Of a stretch of DNA of 64,000 nt, positions 32,276-41,177 are shown in pieces (positions within the stretch are counted from its first letter, which is position 1; each line of letters starts with the position of its first letter). The notes below the pieces were generated by a model. It had not been told where the DNA came from. It saw nothing but the letters and a program-made list of their open reading frames with translations, and did not search any database. Source of the stretch: Gallionella sp. Its GTDB lineage: Bacteria; Pseudomonadota; Gammaproteobacteria; Burkholderiales; Gallionellaceae. The stretch is taken from the NCBI GenBank assembly GCA_028710525.1, contig JAQTTY010000003.1, positions 170,515 to 234,514 of the forward strand. The letters run 5' to 3'. Made by a program: the position numbers and the translations under genes.

Positions 32276-32314
32276 TTTCTATTCACGGGAAAATCTTGGT
32301 CTGTCACAGATTAA

Positions 32315-33043
32315 TTACAAAGATGGAGTAAGCGGAAGAAGGATGCTGATTAAGCAATATGCTTCACGCATTATCAATTCATGGTCTTGTTCAATATAAA
32401 AATTCACATGAGTTGAATCTTTAACGTCGTATATTTGAAATCCTAAATATTCATTTCTATAAAGGCTGCACCTTAACTCATCTAAATCTTTGCCTGTGTT
32501 CACAGAGAACAAGTCCGTTGGTGTGTATCCAGGTTTTGGACAAAATAATTGCTCTCCCAATATTGATAGTGAAATGGCATTCATTACTTGAAGGCCATCA
32601 GAATCTTCTGGTTTGGGGCTATCTATTGATCTGTGTGCCGTATGTTTATTTCTGAAGACAATTAACTTGCTAAGTGTCGGCAGTGTTTCTTCCGGGAAGG
32701 AACAGCATTTTTTTACCAAGTCTGATTTTGAAAAAGACCAAAATTGTCCAAGCCTGTTCAGATATGCAACGGCCTCATGACGCAGTGCCCCCGCTGTTTG
32801 TATTGTTGGTACTGTCGTATAGCAACTCTCGATGAGGCTCATAAAACGAGCATGGTGATAAGTTAACCCCTGCATCATCTCAATAGCGCCATAGATATTG
32901 ACGAATGAGTGTTTCAGCATGGGCAGGTTTCGACTTCTGGCTATATGACTGGCAGCACGTTCCGACAATGAATGTATTTCATCGAGAGCAATCCCTTCGT
33001 AAGGGTCTTTAAAATTAAAGTTGTCGATGTTTTTCCAGCTCAT
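32315..33043 (-). CDS. HEPN-like protein of unknown function, partner of the helicase
   Basis: A 242-residue mostly helical protein that I do not recognise at family level. Residues 131-137 read RNKHTAH, fitting the Rx4-6H motif of HEPN ribonucleases, and lie at the end of a helix (LPTLSKLIVF). It starts 6 bp after the stop of the helicase/nuclease gene and must share its transcript. Base composition is visibly more AT-rich than the core genes. A HEPN RNase effector or an accessory subunit is an inference; the motif could also be chance. Confidence 0.7.
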   Translation of the reverse strand: MSWKNIDNFNFKDPYEGIALDEIHSLSERAASHIARSRNLPMLKHSFVNIYGAIEMMQGLTYHHARFMSLIESCYTTVPTIQTAGALRHEAVAYLNRLGQFWSFSKSDLVKKCCSFPEETLPTLSKLIVFRNKHTAHRSIDSPKPEDSDGLQVMNAISLSILGEQLFCPKPGYTPTDLFSVNTGKDLDELRCSLYRNEYLGFQIYDVKDSTHVNFYIEQDHELIMREAYCLISILLPLTPSL

Positions 33044-33049
33044 GGATGT

Positions 33050-36000
33050 TTACTTTAAATCCTTTGTGGAAGCAGAGCTAAGAAATCTGCTCTTAGCCGA
33101 TAACTCAACTCGCCAAACCCAACCGGGTAATGCTTCCAGCCGAGCTTTGCGCTCCGAAGTCATCTTGCTTTTTGCTGCTCGCTGATGACTTACCCATTTA
33201 CCGACGGGGTAACCATCCTCTGTTTTATATAGCGTAGGAAGTAAGCAATGCCCCTCTCGATCTGAGAATTCCTTGAGATGCAAGAATCCTTCTTCCCACT
33301 TGTCAGATAGTACATCCCATTTCCAACCAGGCAATAACTCCAACCGTGCTTTACGCTCCGAAGGCATTTTGCTTTTTGCTGCTCGCTGGTGACTTACCCA
33401 TTTACCGACTTGGAATCCATTTGCCGTCTTATATCGTGCAGGAAGCAAGCAATGCCCCTCACGTTCTGCGAATTCCTTGAGATATTGAAATCCCTCTTCC
33501 CACCTATCAGACACCGTACCCCAGCTCCAACCGGGCAAGGCTTCCAGTTGAGCTTTGCGCTCCAGTGACAAACCATCCTTTTTTGCTCGTTGAGTACTTA
33601 CCCAGTTTCCAACTCGATACCCATCTGCCGTTTTGTAATGCGGATGAACCTTGGCGTGCCCCTCTCTATCTGCGAATTCCTTGAGGTGGCGAAATCCTTC
33701 TTCCCACATATCTGACAATAGGTCCCAACTCCAACCGGGTAATTTTTCCAGTCGTGCTTTACGCTCCATTGACGTGCTGTCTTTTGCTGCCCGTTGCTTA
33801 CTTACCCAGTAACCGACTGGGTAACCATCTTCTGTTTTATATAGCGCAGGAAATAAGCAATGCCCCTCTCGATCTGAGAATTCCTTGAGATGAAAGAATC
33901 CTTCTTCCCACTTGTCAGATAGTACATCCCATTTCCAACCAGGCAATAACTCCAACCGTGCTTTACGCTCCGAAGGCATCTTGCATTTTGCTGCTCGCTG
34001 GTGACTTACCCATTTACCTACTGGGTATCCATCTGCCGTCTTATATCGCGCTGGGAGCAAACAATGCCCCTCGCGACTAGCAAAATCCTTGAGATAGCGA
34101 AATCCTTCTTCCCACTGCGCCGAAATCGCATCCCAAGTCCAAGCAGGTAACGCTTCCAGCCGGACTTTGCGCTCCGGTGACATGTTGTTTTTTGCAGCAC
34201 GTTGGCTTGCCACCCAGTTGCCGACTTGATATCCACCTGTAGTTTTGTATCGGTTAGGTACTATGCAATGTCCCGTCATTTCCGCAAACTCTTCCAACAA
34301 CCCAAACCAGAAGTTCCATGATGCCGTGACTTTCTCCACCAGATAGGTGCGCAGTGCACTGCTGAAATTCGCATCCACCGTGGCAGGCAGGTCAATTGTG
34401 ATCTTGTTGAGGTCTCTTACGTTGAAAGCCGAACCCGACTTTCTGCCCATCTCTGTTCTGATCTGATCCAACTCGCCGGACAGCACATCGTCGTGCGCCT
34501 TCAACGCATCCAGCACTTCCCAGATGGGCTTAAAGTTGCTCGCCTCTATCGTGCTTGCCGCATCTTCGCCAGCCTTGATGAACACAGGCAACACGATCGT
34601 GCCTGCCTTCTTGTCCGGACTCAGGCGTATGGCACGACCCACGGCCTGGATGATGTCCACTTGGCTGCTGCGCGGATCTATGAACGCCACGCCATCCAGC
34701 GAGGGCACGTCCACGCCTTCGGACAAACAACGCGCATTGCTCAGCACTCCTCTTTCGTCTGCGCCCAGTGCTTTAAGTTGATCGAGTTTGATCTTGCGTT
34801 TGTTGGTGGGCATGTTGCCGCTAACGAAGTCGGTGCGCAGGGTTCCGCTGGGGCGGTGTTCGTCGCCGATCCACTGCATCGTGTTTTGCATGTCTGTGGT
34901 GAAGTCTTCCGCCCGTTTGACGCGGCTATGGAAGCTGATGATGCGCTTGAGGTCGTAGTCCTTGATGGCTTTGAGCAGGCCGATCTGCGCGGCGAGAGAT
35001 TCGCTGTCGGTTTCTCGGGTAGGGCTTTGCTGACCTTTCTGATTATCAAAAGCACCCTCACCCACACCCTCTCCCAGAGGGAGAGGAATCGATTGCCCTT
35101 TCCCCCTCTGGGGGAAAGTTGGATAGAGGGCATGGGGCGAAAGGCTGACCAGTTCGCGGTTTTCTATCCACTGCGCGATGGTGGGGTCATCCACACCGAT
35201 GATGACGACGCGATAATCGGTGAGCAGTTTGCGTTCTATCGCTTTGCCGAAAGGTAAGGCGTACAGCACTTCACCAAATTTTTCTGCATCGTCCATACCG
35301 ACGACTTCAACGCCGCGTTCTTCGGCCGCTTTATGCACGGTGCTGGAATAGGTGCGCGGAGTGGCGGTGGCAAATAGCCGCTTGGCACTGCGTATCTGTT
35401 CGTTGTCGAGGATGGCAGTGAAGCCGCTGCCGACCTTGCCCGCGCAACGGTGGGCTTCGTCCGCCACGACCAGATCGAAGGCGGGAATGGTTGCATCTGC
35501 TTGGGCGGCGGCGATGACGTTGGAAGATTGGTAAGTGGAGAACACCACGCGGTTGCCTGCGGCGCTGAGAAAACGTTTTACTTCGTTGGCATCCGATGTG
35601 ACAGGGAAGGCCAAGTCGGCCACGCTGTGGATAGCTTCGTCGCTGCCCTTGCTGCCGACGGTTTGATCCGAGCAGACGCACAGCACTTCAAACGGGGTGG
35701 CGGCGGCGAAAGTCCATTCGCGCAGGGTCTGCGCCAACAGGCCGAGTGAGGGTAGCAATACCAAAGTGCGGGTTGCGCCGATGGATTCAGCCGTGTTTGT
35801 CCCAGAATCCGTTCGCATTGAGCCTGTCGAAATGTGAGTGGATTCTTGTGCTTCGACATGCTCAGCACGAACGGCTGTTAAGTTCGACGCTTGCTGGGTC
35901 ACCAATCTTTCTTTGATCCAAAGCGTGGTGTAGGTCTTGCCTGTGCCGCACGCCATGATGAGCTGGCCTCGGTCGGCAGTTTTAAGTGCGTCTACTACTG

Positions 36001-36514
36001 CTTCAATGGCCTCTAGCTGGTGTTCTTTGGGTGTGGGTCGGGGTTTCCGTTTTGCTTGGGACAGTGCGGCGAAGTTGGCGGGATAGTTGAGCGCGGATTT
36101 CTCGAAGTCGGACAGCAGGAAACGGATGACGGGTTTGTCTTGCGCATCGCAAACTTGTTTGGCATTCGCGCCTATGCCGTCAGTGGTGGCGATCAAGAGA
36201 CGATGCTGGATGAGTGGACGGTTCGATTCACTAAGGAATTTATCAACATCGTGTTTAGTGATGTCGTAGTCGGGCGAATAGCACTTGACTTGCACTGCCC
36301 AGTGCTCGCCGTTCTTGTGGCGGAACACTAGATCGATACCGCAGTCCGCACCCCAGCGTTGCGGCCATTCTTCCCACAGCCAGACTTGATCGACTTGGGT
36401 GGACCACTCAGGATCGGCCTTGAGAAACCACTTTACGAAATGCTCGAACTGCTTGCCGCGCTTGGCAGAATCTACATCTAGACTTTGGTAGAAAGTTGAA
36501 AACTCATTGCTCAT
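33050..36514 (-). CDS. PD-(D/E)XK nuclease-SF2 helicase fusion with six helicase-associated repeats
   Basis: A 1154-residue protein. Residues ~15-140 look like a restriction-endonuclease fold: Asp61 in GIDLVF and QVK at 75-77. An SF2 helicase follows, with Walker A CGTGKT (189-194), DEAH (352-355), TATPR (~383-387) and motif [10 protein letters not shown] (623-630). From ~733 to ~1141 there are six ~68-residue helicase-associated (HA) units, each W..GF..L..F....GH...P..YKT..GY.VG.WV..QR..K, then ERK..LE.LPGW.W. Two palindromic repeats are inserted in frame (residues ~213-235 and ~458-490). It resembles restriction helicases but has no methylase neighbour. First gene of a two-gene operon. Confidence 0.88.
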   Translation of the reverse strand: MSNEFSTFYQSLDVDSAKRGKQFEHFVKWFLKADPEWSTQVDQVWLWEEWPQRWGADCGIDLVFRHKNGEHWAVQVKCYSPDYDITKHDVDKFLSESNRPLIQHRLLIATTDGIGANAKQVCDAQDKPVIRFLLSDFEKSALNYPANFAALSQAKRKPRPTPKEHQLEAIEAVVDALKTADRGQLIMACGTGKTYTTLWIKERLVTQQASNLTAVRAEHVEAQESTHISTGSMRTDSGTNTAESIGATRTLVLLPSLGLLAQTLREWTFAAATPFEVLCVCSDQTVGSKGSDEAIHSVADLAFPVTSDANEVKRFLSAAGNRVVFSTYQSSNVIAAAQADATIPAFDLVVADEAHRCAGKVGSGFTAILDNEQIRSAKRLFATATPRTYSSTVHKAAEERGVEVVGMDDAEKFGEVLYALPFGKAIERKLLTDYRVVIIGVDDPTIAQWIENRELVSLSPHALYPTFPQRGKGQSIPLPLGEGVGEGAFDNQKGQQSPTRETDSESLAAQIGLLKAIKDYDLKRIISFHSRVKRAEDFTTDMQNTMQWIGDEHRPSGTLRTDFVSGNMPTNKRKIKLDQLKALGADERGVLSNARCLSEGVDVPSLDGVAFIDPRSSQVDIIQAVGRAIRLSPDKKAGTIVLPVFIKAGEDAASTIEASNFKPIWEVLDALKAHDDVLSGELDQIRTEMGRKSGSAFNVRDLNKITIDLPATVDANFSSALRTYLVEKVTASWNFWFGLLEEFAEMTGHCIVPNRYKTTGGYQVGNWVASQRAAKNNMSPERKVRLEALPAWTWDAISAQWEEGFRYLKDFASREGHCLLPARYKTADGYPVGKWVSHQRAAKCKMPSERKARLELLPGWKWDVLSDKWEEGFFHLKEFSDREGHCLFPALYKTEDGYPVGYWVSKQRAAKDSTSMERKARLEKLPGWSWDLLSDMWEEGFRHLKEFADREGHAKVHPHYKTADGYRVGNWVSTQRAKKDGLSLERKAQLEALPGWSWGTVSDRWEEGFQYLKEFAEREGHCLLPARYKTANGFQVGKWVSHQRAAKSKMPSERKARLELLPGWKWDVLSDKWEEGFLHLKEFSDREGHCLLPTLYKTEDGYPVGKWVSHQRAAKSKMTSERKARLEALPGWVWRVELSAKSRFLSSASTKDLK
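33094..34318 (-). repeat. Six tandem 204 bp coding repeats (HA domains)
   Basis: The period is 204 bp (68 codons). Units 2 and 5, and units 3 and 6, are much closer to each other than to their neighbours: the block around 33290-33367 recurs at 33902-33979, 612 bp away, nearly unchanged. This implies duplication of a three-unit segment after the original tandem expansion. Confidence 0.85.
35051..35117. repeat. CTCTCCC/GGGAGAG palindromic repeat inside the helicase gene
   Basis: CACCCTCTCCCAGAGGGAGA and CCCCCTCTGGGGGAAAG form two adjacent palindromes. In frame they encode a Pro/Gly/Arg-rich peptide (residues ~458-490) between helicase motif regions that is not expected in the family. Confidence 0.65.
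35809..35874. repeat. 66 bp CCGTTCG...CGAACGG palindromic repeat inside the helicase gene
   Basis: It begins CCGTTCGCATTGAGCCTGTC and ends GACATGCTCAGCACGAACGG. Exactly 22 codons long, it preserves the reading frame (residues ~214-235, just after Walker A). A related copy lies at 42800-42872. Confidence 0.75.
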
Positions 36515-36540
36515 TAGGAAATTAGTCCTTCAAATTTCGT

Positions 36541-37464
36541 TTACAACCCGCTCAGCACTTTGATATGCGCGGCAACGCTACGACCCAGCGCGTGCAGTTC
36601 ATAGCCACCTTCAAGCGCCGAGACGATGCGGCGCTGTGCGTATTGTGCGGCGATGCGTTTTGCTTCAGCGGTAACCCAGGCGTAGTCCGCCTCGACCAAG
36701 CCCATCATGGCCATATCGTCATCTCGATGCGCATCGAAGCCGGCGGATATAAATACCATCTCAGGTTGGAATCTTTCTAGGGCAGGTAACCAATGCTCAG
36801 TGACTGCGGCGCGGAACTCGGCTCCTGTGGTACCGGCTTTGAGTGGCACATTGATGATGTGTTCGTTACCACTATCTGCACCGCTGTTCGGATAAAAGGG
36901 ATGTTGGAAGGTGGAGCACAACATCACGCGCTCGTCCGCATGGAATATATGCTCAGTACCATTACCGTGATGGACATCGAAATCAAGGATAGCGACGCGC
37001 CGTAAGCCGTGATGATCCAAGGCGTGCGTGGCTGCCACCGCGATGTTGTTGAAGATGCAGAAGCCCATCGCTTGGGCACGTTCAGCGTGATGGCCAGGCG
37101 GACGGATATTGCAGAAAGCGTTCTCCACTTTGCCCGCCATCACCAAATCTACCGCCATCACGCCCGCCCCCGCAGCGCGTAAAGCGGCCTGATAGCTATA
37201 GGGATTGAGTGCGGTATCACCATCAATATGCACGATTCCGTGCGTTGGTGTGCTGCTTGCCACATGATCGATATGGTGTGCATCGTGCACGCGTAACAAC
37301 TGTTCGCGCGTGGCTTCCGGTGCATCGTGATGCTGTAGATAGTCCATCAGACCGGAGGCGATCAACTGGTCTTCGATAGCGGGGATGCGTGCCGGACACT
37401 CGGGGTGATGTATCCCCATATCATGTTTCTGGCACAGTGGATGGCTGATATATGCGGTCTGCAA
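36541..37464 (-). CDS. Histone deacetylase family protein (AcuC/class II-like)
   Basis: A 307-residue zinc deacetylase. Catalytic motifs are RPPGHHAE (His pair), DFDVHHGNGT (metal Asp and His) and GFDAHRDD. The start is a TTG at 37464 with GGAG 6 nt upstream, giving the family-like MQTAYISHPLCQKHDMG; a TTG five codons upstream has no ribosome-binding site. Bacterial members deacetylate proteins such as acetyl-CoA synthetase, or acetylated polyamines. It is divergent from a Pat-type acetyltransferase gene 75 bp away, suggesting opposing roles. Confidence 0.9.
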   Translation of the reverse strand: MQTAYISHPLCQKHDMGIHHPECPARIPAIEDQLIASGLMDYLQHHDAPEATREQLLRVHDAHHIDHVASSTPTHGIVHIDGDTALNPYSYQAALRAAGAGVMAVDLVMAGKVENAFCNIRPPGHHAERAQAMGFCIFNNIAVAATHALDHHGLRRVAILDFDVHHGNGTEHIFHADERVMLCSTFQHPFYPNSGADSGNEHIINVPLKAGTTGAEFRAAVTEHWLPALERFQPEMVFISAGFDAHRDDDMAMMGLVEADYAWVTAEAKRIAAQYAQRRIVSALEGGYELHALGRSVAAHIKVLSGL

Positions 37465-37539
37465 GTCATACTCCGTCAATGTTTAGCAAGGATACGGTGC
37501 TATGATAACCAGCTTATCAATACGGCTAATATAATTCTC

Positions 37540-40218
37540 ATGGGCAAGCATTACCTGAACACCCTTTTCGCACCCAAATCCGTCGCAGTTTTTGGCGCTA
37601 GCGACCGCGTCGATGCAGTTGGGCAGATTGTTTTCAAGAACATGTTGGAGTGCGGTTTCAAAGGAAAGCTCTACCCCATCAACGCCAAGAGTGCCGAAGT
37701 ACAAGGCCAAAAAGCCTACGCTTCCATCAGCGATATCGATGCGCCCGTGGAACTGGTCGTCATCGCCACCCCGCCTAAGTCGGTGCCCGGCATCATAGAA
37801 GAATGCGGCCTACACGGCGTGAAGGCAGCCGTCATCATCACTGCCGGTTTCGGCGAAGCCGGTGCAGAAGGTGTAGCGCTGGAAAAAGAATTGATTGCAG
37901 CCGCACACCGCTACAACATCCGCCTCATCGGCCCTAATTGTCTGGGCATCATGCGCCCCTCCATAGGCTTGAATGCCACGTTTAATAAGGGCGGCGCGAA
38001 CGCTGGCAACATCGCCTTCGTGTCCCAATCTGGCGCATTGTGCACCGCCATCTTGGACTGGGCGCAACACAACGACGTGGGCTTCTCTAGTGTCGTTTCG
38101 ATGGGTTCCTCCACCGACGTGGACTTCGGCGAGATCCTTGACTATCTGGTGTCCGACCCAAAAACCCACAGCATCCTGATGTACATAGAGGGCATACGCA
38201 ACTCGCGCAGCTTTATGAGCGCCTTGCGCGCGGCGGCACGCATCAAACCGGTGGTGCTGGTGAAAGTCGGTCGTCATGCCGCCGGTTCCAAGGCGGCGAT
38301 GTCGCACACCGCTTCGCTGGTCGGTGCGGATGATGTGTTCGACGCGGCAGTAAGCCGCGCCGGTGCAGTACGCGTACAGACCATCACTCAATTATTTACC
38401 GCAGCTAAAGCTTTGTCGTGCGGCTTCCGTCCAGTAGGCGACCGTCTCGCCATCGTCACCAACGGCGGCGGTCCCGGCGTGATGGCGACCGACCGTGCCT
38501 CTGATCTAGGCCTGACCATGGCGACCTTGTCGGATAGCACCATCGAATACCTCAACCAATACCTGCCCGCCACCTGGCCACACGCCAATCCAGTGGACGT
38601 CATCGGTGATGCACAAGCCGACCGCTACCTCCATGCGGTAAAAGCCTGCTTGGAAGATGACAACGTCGACGGCGTACTCGCCATCCTCACGCCGCAGGCG
38701 ATGACAAAACCGCTGGAATCGGCGCAGGTCATGATCGAACTTTCCAACAGCCACAGCAAACCACTGCTAACCTGTTGGATGGGTGATTCCCAAGTAGCCG
38801 AGGCACGTAAAGCCTTTGCTGCAGCACACAAACCATACTTCCGTACCCCCGAGCCTGCGGTAGAAGTGTTCGCCCATCTGTCCGCTTACTATCGAAACCA
38901 AAAGCTGCTGATGCAGATGCCCGGCCCGTTCTCACACCATATTGAACCGGACGTGGATAGTGCGCGACTCATCATAGAGGGCGCGATGCAAGAGCATCGC
39001 AAAGTGCTCACCGAAATGGAGTCCAAGGCTTTGCTGTCGGCCTTCCATATCCCAGTCGCCAAGACCATGGTGGCGCACTCGCCTAACGAGGCGCTGCTGA
39101 TCGCACAACAGCTGGGCTTCCCAGTAGCGATGAAGATCAACTCGCACGACATCTCACACAAGAGTGATGTGGGTGGTGTGATGCTCAATCTGCGCAACGC
39201 TCAAGAAGTTCGCGCGGCCTATCAGCACATCGTGGACAACGTGCAACGTAACCAGCCTAGTGCGCGCATCGATGGCATCTCGATCGAGCCTATGATCGTC
39301 AAGTCGGGTGGCCGTGAATTGATGATAGGCGTGACCACCGATCCGGTGTTTGGCCCAGTGATCACTTTCGGTGCGGGCGGAACGACTGTCGAGATCATGG
39401 GTGACCGTGCAGTCGCCTTGCCACCACTGAACAATTTCCTCGTCAAAGATCTCATTAAAGGCACGCGTATTTCCAAGATGCTGGGCAAGTTCCGCAATAT
39501 GGCTGCGGCTGATATGGACGCGCTGGAAGAAGTCCTGCTGCGCGTCTCCGAAATGGTATGCGAACTGCCGCTGATTAAAGAGATGGATATCAATCCGCTC
39601 ATCTTGGATGAGAACGGTGCGCTGGCAGCGGATGCGCGCATCGTGGTGGAGTTCGTTCAACCCAGCGCTGACCGCTATTCACATATGGCGATCTATCCCT
39701 ACCCGACCCAGTTGGTGAGCAGATGGCAACTTGCTGATGGCACCGACATCACCATCCGACCTATCCGCCCAGAAGATGCACAACTGGTGCAGAAGTTCGT
39801 CCACGATTTGTCAGACGAAACCAAGTATTTCCGCTTTATGAACAGCCTGCAGGAACTCACCGAGTCTATGTTGGTACGCTTCACCCAGATCGACTACAGC
39901 CGTGAGATGGCATTGGTAGCCGTGACCGAGGACAACGCCCAAGAAATCCAGTTAGGCGTCGCACGTTACGCCATCAATCCAGATGGCGAGACTTGCGAGT
40001 TCGCGCTGGTGGTCGCCGACAATATCACTGGCAAAGGCTTGGGCAATAAGCTCATGACTTCGATGATGGATGCTGCACGCGACAAAGGCTTGAAGGTCAT
40101 CGAGGGTGAAGTGTTGAACAACAACCACAACATGCTCAAATTGATGAACCGTTTGGGCTTCACCATGCACGGTAGCGAAGATGATCCCGCCATCATGAAA
40201 GTCAGCAAGGTTCTGTAA
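37540..40218 (+). CDS. Pat/YfiQ-type protein lysine acetyltransferase (NDP-forming acyl-CoA synthetase-GNAT fusion)
   Basis: An 892-residue protein. It has an N-terminal CoA-binding domain (FAPKSVAVFGASDR onward), a succinyl-CoA-ligase-like middle, an ATP-grasp domain (~465-690; AMKINSHDISHKSDVGGV) and a C-terminal GNAT domain (~715-890) with the acetyl-CoA motif GKGLGNKLM. Homologues (Pat/PatZ) acetylate and inactivate acetyl-CoA synthetase and other enzymes. The ATG at 37540 is chosen because family similarity begins there; the open frame extends 45 codons further into the divergent deacetylase gene. Confidence 0.92.
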   Translation: MGKHYLNTLFAPKSVAVFGASDRVDAVGQIVFKNMLECGFKGKLYPINAKSAEVQGQKAYASISDIDAPVELVVIATPPKSVPGIIEECGLHGVKAAVIITAGFGEAGAEGVALEKELIAAAHRYNIRLIGPNCLGIMRPSIGLNATFNKGGANAGNIAFVSQSGALCTAILDWAQHNDVGFSSVVSMGSSTDVDFGEILDYLVSDPKTHSILMYIEGIRNSRSFMSALRAAARIKPVVLVKVGRHAAGSKAAMSHTASLVGADDVFDAAVSRAGAVRVQTITQLFTAAKALSCGFRPVGDRLAIVTNGGGPGVMATDRASDLGLTMATLSDSTIEYLNQYLPATWPHANPVDVIGDAQADRYLHAVKACLEDDNVDGVLAILTPQAMTKPLESAQVMIELSNSHSKPLLTCWMGDSQVAEARKAFAAAHKPYFRTPEPAVEVFAHLSAYYRNQKLLMQMPGPFSHHIEPDVDSARLIIEGAMQEHRKVLTEMESKALLSAFHIPVAKTMVAHSPNEALLIAQQLGFPVAMKINSHDISHKSDVGGVMLNLRNAQEVRAAYQHIVDNVQRNQPSARIDGISIEPMIVKSGGRELMIGVTTDPVFGPVITFGAGGTTVEIMGDRAVALPPLNNFLVKDLIKGTRISKMLGKFRNMAAADMDALEEVLLRVSEMVCELPLIKEMDINPLILDENGALAADARIVVEFVQPSADRYSHMAIYPYPTQLVSRWQLADGTDITIRPIRPEDAQLVQKFVHDLSDETKYFRFMNSLQELTESMLVRFTQIDYSREMALVAVTEDNAQEIQLGVARYAINPDGETCEFALVVADNITGKGLGNKLMTSMMDAARDKGLKVIEGEVLNNNHNMLKLMNRLGFTMHGSEDDPAIMKVSKVL

Positions 40219-40300
40219 CGGTAGGGTTGGACAATAGTGGCAGGCGCGCTAAACTTCGGCCCTAAGGGACAAACGCGCTTGTCTGATTGGATATCACCTC

Positions 40301-40492
40301 ATGAGTGACGACGAATACACACAGTACGAAAAAATCATCAAAGACGCTCTGGTGGAGGCGCGCGGTAAACGCCTGCCCGGTACGCGTGAAGAACAGATAC
40401 AGATGTTGGAACAAAGATTAGAAACTGCCAGACTGACGCAGCAAGAAATTGCCGAAATTCAAAAACGTTTAAAGCAACTACGCGCACGCTGA
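40301..40492 (+). CDS. Small hypothetical helical protein
   Basis: A 63-residue charged protein, not recognised. Residues ~28-62 are heptad-like (IQMLEQRLETARLTQQEIAE) and likely form a coiled coil or helical hairpin. It is convergent with ybbA and 82 bp downstream of the Pat gene; no strong Shine-Dalgarno is seen. No other gene overlaps it. Confidence 0.55.
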   Translation: MSDDEYTQYEKIIKDALVEARGKRLPGTREEQIQMLEQRLETARLTQQEIAEIQKRLKQLRAR

Positions 40493-40508
40493 ACTCCAAA
40501 CTAAGCGC

Positions 40509-41177
40509 TTAAACCATCACCCTGCCAGCTTCCAAGCGCATCTGCTTGTTACAGCGAGCGGCCAAGGCCTCGTCGTGCGTCACCAGTATCAAAGTCGTGC
40601 CCTGCGCACGATTCAAGTTCAGCATCAACTCTATAATCTGCGCACCGGTGGCGGCATCTAGGTTGCCGGTGGGTTCATCGGCGAACAGTATCTTGGGGCG
40701 AGTGACGAAGGCGCGCGCCAATGCCACACGTTGTTGTTCGCCGCCGGAGAGATGCTTGGGTAGATGATGGGCGCGTGCACTCAGACCCACTTGCTCTAAT
40801 GCCTTAGTCGCACGCTCGCGTGCATCTTTCGCACCGACCAACTCTAGAGGCAGCATGACATTGTCCAGCGCGTTCAGCGCAGGCAACAACTGGAAGGACT
40901 GGAATACAAAGCCGGCCAACTCACCGCGCAAGCGCGCGCGACCATCCTCATCTAGAGCAAACAAATTAGTGCCTTGTAAAATCACACTACCGCTGCTGGG
41001 CACGTCCAATCCTGCCAACAGTCCCAACAAAGTAGACTTGCCCGAACCTGATGTGCCGACGATGGCCAGACTCTCGCCCGCTTCAACTTCAAAGCTGACA
41101 TCATGCAAGATGGTTAGTGGCATATCTCCGCTTTGCACTTGCTTACCCAGTCCCGCTACCTGCACAATCGCTGCCAT
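40509..41177 (-). CDS. ybbA: YbbA-like ABC transporter ATPase
   Basis: A 222-residue ATPase of the LolD/MacB-type family: Walker A GTSGSGKS, signature LSGGEQQR, Walker B ILFADEPTGNLD and the H-loop THD. It likely powers the YbbP permease (28733-31306), with which it forms a two-gene locus in E. coli. I chose the ATG at 41177, with AAGGA upstream; the open frame continues 26 codons upstream into tesA. Its start codon overlaps that of tesA on the other strand. Confidence 0.93.
   Translation of the reverse strand: MAAIVQVAGLGKQVQSGDMPLTILHDVSFEVEAGESLAIVGTSGSGKSTLLGLLAGLDVPSSGSVILQGTNLFALDEDGRARLRGELAGFVFQSFQLLPALNALDNVMLPLELVGAKDARERATKALEQVGLSARAHHLPKHLSGGEQQRVALARAFVTRPKILFADEPTGNLDAATGAQIIELMLNLNRAQGTTLILVTHDEALAARCNKQMRLEAGRVMV

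Noticed and set aside
33094..34318. Regular 204 bp repeats considered as a CRISPR or satellite array
   Set aside because: They are coding HA domains in one continuous frame with conserved Trp/Gly pattern; unit length and lack of unique spacers exclude CRISPR.
34493..35257. 254-codon open frame on the plus strand
   Set aside because: Antisense to the helicase gene; it gives His/Ala/Gly-rich sequence without motifs, as expected from a shadow frame of a real gene.
33050..36514. Classical type I restriction HsdR
   Set aside because: No hsdM or hsdS nearby, and the six HA repeats plus HEPN-like partner do not fit HsdR architecture.
37810..38391. 193-codon open frame on the minus strand
   Set aside because: Antisense to the Pat acetyltransferase gene, low-complexity composition.
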